This document shows positions 6,548 to 7,484 of a DNA stretch of 7,484 nt, in pieces. The notes beneath the pieces are model-generated. The model was not told the origin of the DNA. It did not search any database and worked only from the letters and a program-made list of their open reading frames with translations. Position 1 is the stretch's first letter. Every line of letters begins with the position of its first letter. A program made the position numbers and the translations under genes. The DNA lies in contig JABCYT010000149.1 in the NCBI GenBank assembly GCA_013290035.1, forward strand, positions 1 through 7,484, given 5' to 3'. The stretch comes from Alphaproteobacteria bacterium (GTDB taxonomy: Bacteria; Pseudomonadota; Alphaproteobacteria; Reyranellales; Reyranellaceae).

Positions 6548-6571
6548 GCCGGCCATAGACGATGACTGAGC

Positions 6572-7248
6572 TCATTTCGGCCGACGCCACAGCACGACAA
6601 GTTCGCGGCGCAGCGCGAATCCCAGGCGCCTGTACAGCGCGACGGCGCCGACATTATCCGGCCGCACGTGGAGGAACGGTACTTCGCCGCCTTCGAAGGC
6701 GAGTTGCATCAGCCGTTTTGTCAGAGCGATGGCATATCCCTTGCCCCTCGCCTCGGGGTGCACGCAGATCGCGCTAAGCTCGACGTGCCCAGCACGCGCA
6801 GGCGCTCGCCGGCCATGGCGACGAGACGATCACCGTGCCAAATGCCGAGATAGCGTCCGAGAAGCGGCGTGCGCGGCCCGAACGGTCCGGGCTTGGTCGC
6901 CACCACGAGATCCATCATCGCCGCAATGTCGGCCATCGACAGCAACGATGCCACGCTGTCGCTGCCGTTCGATCCGCCGCTTGCCACCATCTGCAGCATG
7001 GGAAAGCGGTCGATTTCTTCCCAGCCATCCGGCAGCGACTCGACGGATGGACGAAACAGCCGTGCCTCGGTGTTGGCCGGCAGATCGGCCGCAAGATCGG
7101 CGTAAGCCTGAGCGCTCGGCTCGGCGATCGCCGAGAACGGCGCGATGTCGCGTGGATAGTGCCGCGCCTCTCCGCAGCCGAAGGCGTGGGCGCGATGGGA
7201 ACCGGTGAGCGCGTGCCAGACCGGGTTGTCGAGAAGGTTGATTGCCAT
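6572..7248 (-). pseudogene. GNAT-family (FR47-like) N-acetyltransferase, frameshifted
   Basis: Two frames together make one acetyltransferase of about 225 residues. The first runs from the ATG at 7248 (MAINLLDNPVWHALTG) through LLSMADIAAMMDLVVATKPGPF and LGRYLGIWHGDRLVAMAGERLRVLG, which ends at 6787. From 6784 the next frame continues ELSAICVHPEARGKGYAIAL, the acetyl-CoA-binding (R/Q)xxGxG/A motif. It then runs through FLHVRPDNVGAVALYRRLGF, the C-terminal GNAT signature, to the stop at 6572. One base appears to be missing between 6784 and 6789. Unrepaired, the first frame ends at 6721 with an unrelated tail and no acetyl-CoA site. The start at 7248 is chosen because LDNPVW lies near the family N-terminus; it has no good ribosome-binding site. 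ATGs at 7308/7302 have AAGGG nearby but would overlap the divergent gene. The substrate is unknown. A sequencing error is as likely as a real mutation. Confidence 0.75.
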
Positions 7249-7265
7249 GGCGCGCGAAGTATCAT
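7238..7265 (+). promoter_or_regulatory. Sigma70-like promoter candidate for the Ada-type gene
   Basis: TTGATT (7238-7243) and TATCAT (7260-7265) are 16 bases apart and match the consensus hexamers at 4/6 and 5/6. Transcription would begin near 7272, about 35 bases before the ATG at 7307, which fits that start. The -35 lies over the first codons of the acetyltransferase remnant, so the two divergent 5' ends are very close. Confidence 0.35.
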
Positions 7266-7306
7266 GGCGGATGAAAGCCGGCTCGCCGGAATCGGACTCC
7301 ATCGCC

Positions 7307-7484
7307 ATGCCCTTGATCGCGACACTCGACCGCGATGAATGCGAACGCGCCCGCGTCAGCCGCGACCGGCGTTACGACGGCCGCTTCTTCTCGGGTGTTC
7401 GCACCACGCGCATCTACTGCCGTTCGGTCTGCCCGGTGTGGCCGGCGCAGGGCAAGAACGTCGAGTTCTATCCCACCGCCGCGG
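7307..7484 (+). CDS. Ada-type methylphosphotriester-DNA repair domain protein, N-terminal part (cut by window edge)
   Basis: 59 residues are visible from the ATG at 7307. They match the zinc-binding N-terminal domain of Ada, which repairs methylphosphotriesters by transferring the methyl to a Cys. The segments are SRDRRYDGRFFSGVRTTRIYCRSVCPV (18-44) and KNVEFYPTAA (50-59). The two Cys fall at positions 38 and 42, the same numbers as the methyl-acceptor and zinc Cys of E. coli Ada. This supports the start over in-frame ATGs at 7247 and 7271; the AAGG before 7247 is a better ribosome-binding site, so those starts are not excluded. The second Cys pair would lie just beyond the edge. The rest could be an AraC/methyltransferase (Ada) or a 3-methyladenine glycosylase (AlkA-type) fusion; the TTRIYCRSVCPV wording is, I think, common in the latter. 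It is divergent from the acetyltransferase remnant. Confidence 0.85.
   Translation, partial: MPLIATLDRDECERARVSRDRRYDGRFFSGVRTTRIYCRSVCPVWPAQGKNVEFYPTAA

Larger units (their letters stand above)
6274..6571. other. Non-coding interval between acetyltransferase remnant and the rpiB-glyA-rib run
   Basis: This 298-base stretch separates two genes that both point left. Short open frames cross it, but none resembles a known protein or has convincing start signals, so I treat it as non-coding. It should hold the promoter and 5' leader of the downstream minus-strand operon and, possibly, the end of the acetyltransferase transcript. Visible structure, listed separately, comprises a perfect hairpin at 6306-6324, an imperfect inverted repeat at 6525-6547 and a weak minus-strand promoter candidate at 6495-6523. 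CCGCGGT at 6326-6332 is complementary to ACCGCGG at 6412-6418. An 11-base direct repeat (AGGAAAACCGC) occurs at 6386-6396 and 6539-6549. I found no recognisable FMN, glycine or tetrahydrofolate riboswitch core and no tRNA. Confidence 0.7.

Noticed and set aside
6059..6556. N-terminal extension of glyA to 6556
   Set aside because: No homology upstream of MSQAAAK; the extension reads through the rpiB remnant and non-coding DNA in another frame, and the ATGA overlap with AAGGG supports 6058.
6274..6571. Glycine, tetrahydrofolate or FMN riboswitch in the operon leader
   Set aside because: I could not see the conserved core sequences of these aptamers on either strand; a covariance search would settle it.
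6274..6571. NrdR box controlling the operon that contains nrdR
   Set aside because: No AT-rich ACAC-TATAT-GTGT-like palindrome pair is visible.
7275..7292. CCGGC-TC-GCCGG dyad as an operator for the Ada-type gene
   Set aside because: Only five pairs with a two-base spacer in GC-rich DNA, and it does not resemble the known Ada box.
1..7484. CRISPR arrays, insertion sequences, tRNA genes or phage defence modules
   Set aside because: No spaced repeat series, transposase, terminal inverted repeats, tRNA-like fold or defence-type protein motifs were seen.

Overview
The window is a high-GC stretch typical of an Alphaproteobacterium. The gene order glyA-nrdR-ribD-ribE-ribB-ribH-nusB-thiL is a well-known alphaproteobacterial housekeeping arrangement. 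The proteins resemble members from Rhodospirillales/Rhizobiales-type organisms, but I cannot place the genus from sequence alone.

Layout. Positions 1-6273 are one co-directional minus-strand run. In transcription order it holds a shrunken rpiB remnant, glyA (serine hydroxymethyltransferase), nrdR (repressor of ribonucleotide reductase genes), ribD, ribE, a RibB protein with a degenerate GTP cyclohydrolase II-like tail (RibBX type), ribH, nusB and the first 141 codons of thiL, which runs off the left edge. Spacing is very tight. There are 4-base stop/start overlaps at rpiB/glyA, ribE/ribB and ribH/nusB, gaps of 5-12 bases at nrdR/ribD, ribD/ribE, ribB/ribH and nusB/thiL, and one longer gap (36 bases) at glyA/nrdR. 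A single operon is therefore likely. Positions 6274-6571 are non-coding and hold the probable operon promoter or leader, including a perfect 8-bp hairpin close to the rpiB remnant. Positions 6572-7248 (minus) are a GNAT-family acetyltransferase broken by an apparent one-base deletion. From 7307 a divergent plus-strand gene begins: the N-terminal methylphosphotriester-repair domain of an Ada-type protein, cut by the right edge.

How the genes work together. RibD, RibE, RibB and RibH supply every step from the GTP cyclohydrolase II product and ribulose 5-phosphate to riboflavin except the dephosphorylation step. The committed GTP cyclohydrolase II reaction itself appears to be missing here, because the second domain of the RibB protein has lost the zinc-binding cysteines. 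GlyA feeds one-carbon metabolism, NrdR controls deoxynucleotide supply, NusB acts in rRNA antitermination, and ThiL finishes thiamine diphosphate.

I see no undescribed multi-gene system. The points most worth a second look are the internally deleted rpiB that still carries the glyA ribosome-binding site and overlap, the RibX-type domain, the frameshifted acetyltransferase, and possible structure in the operon leader.
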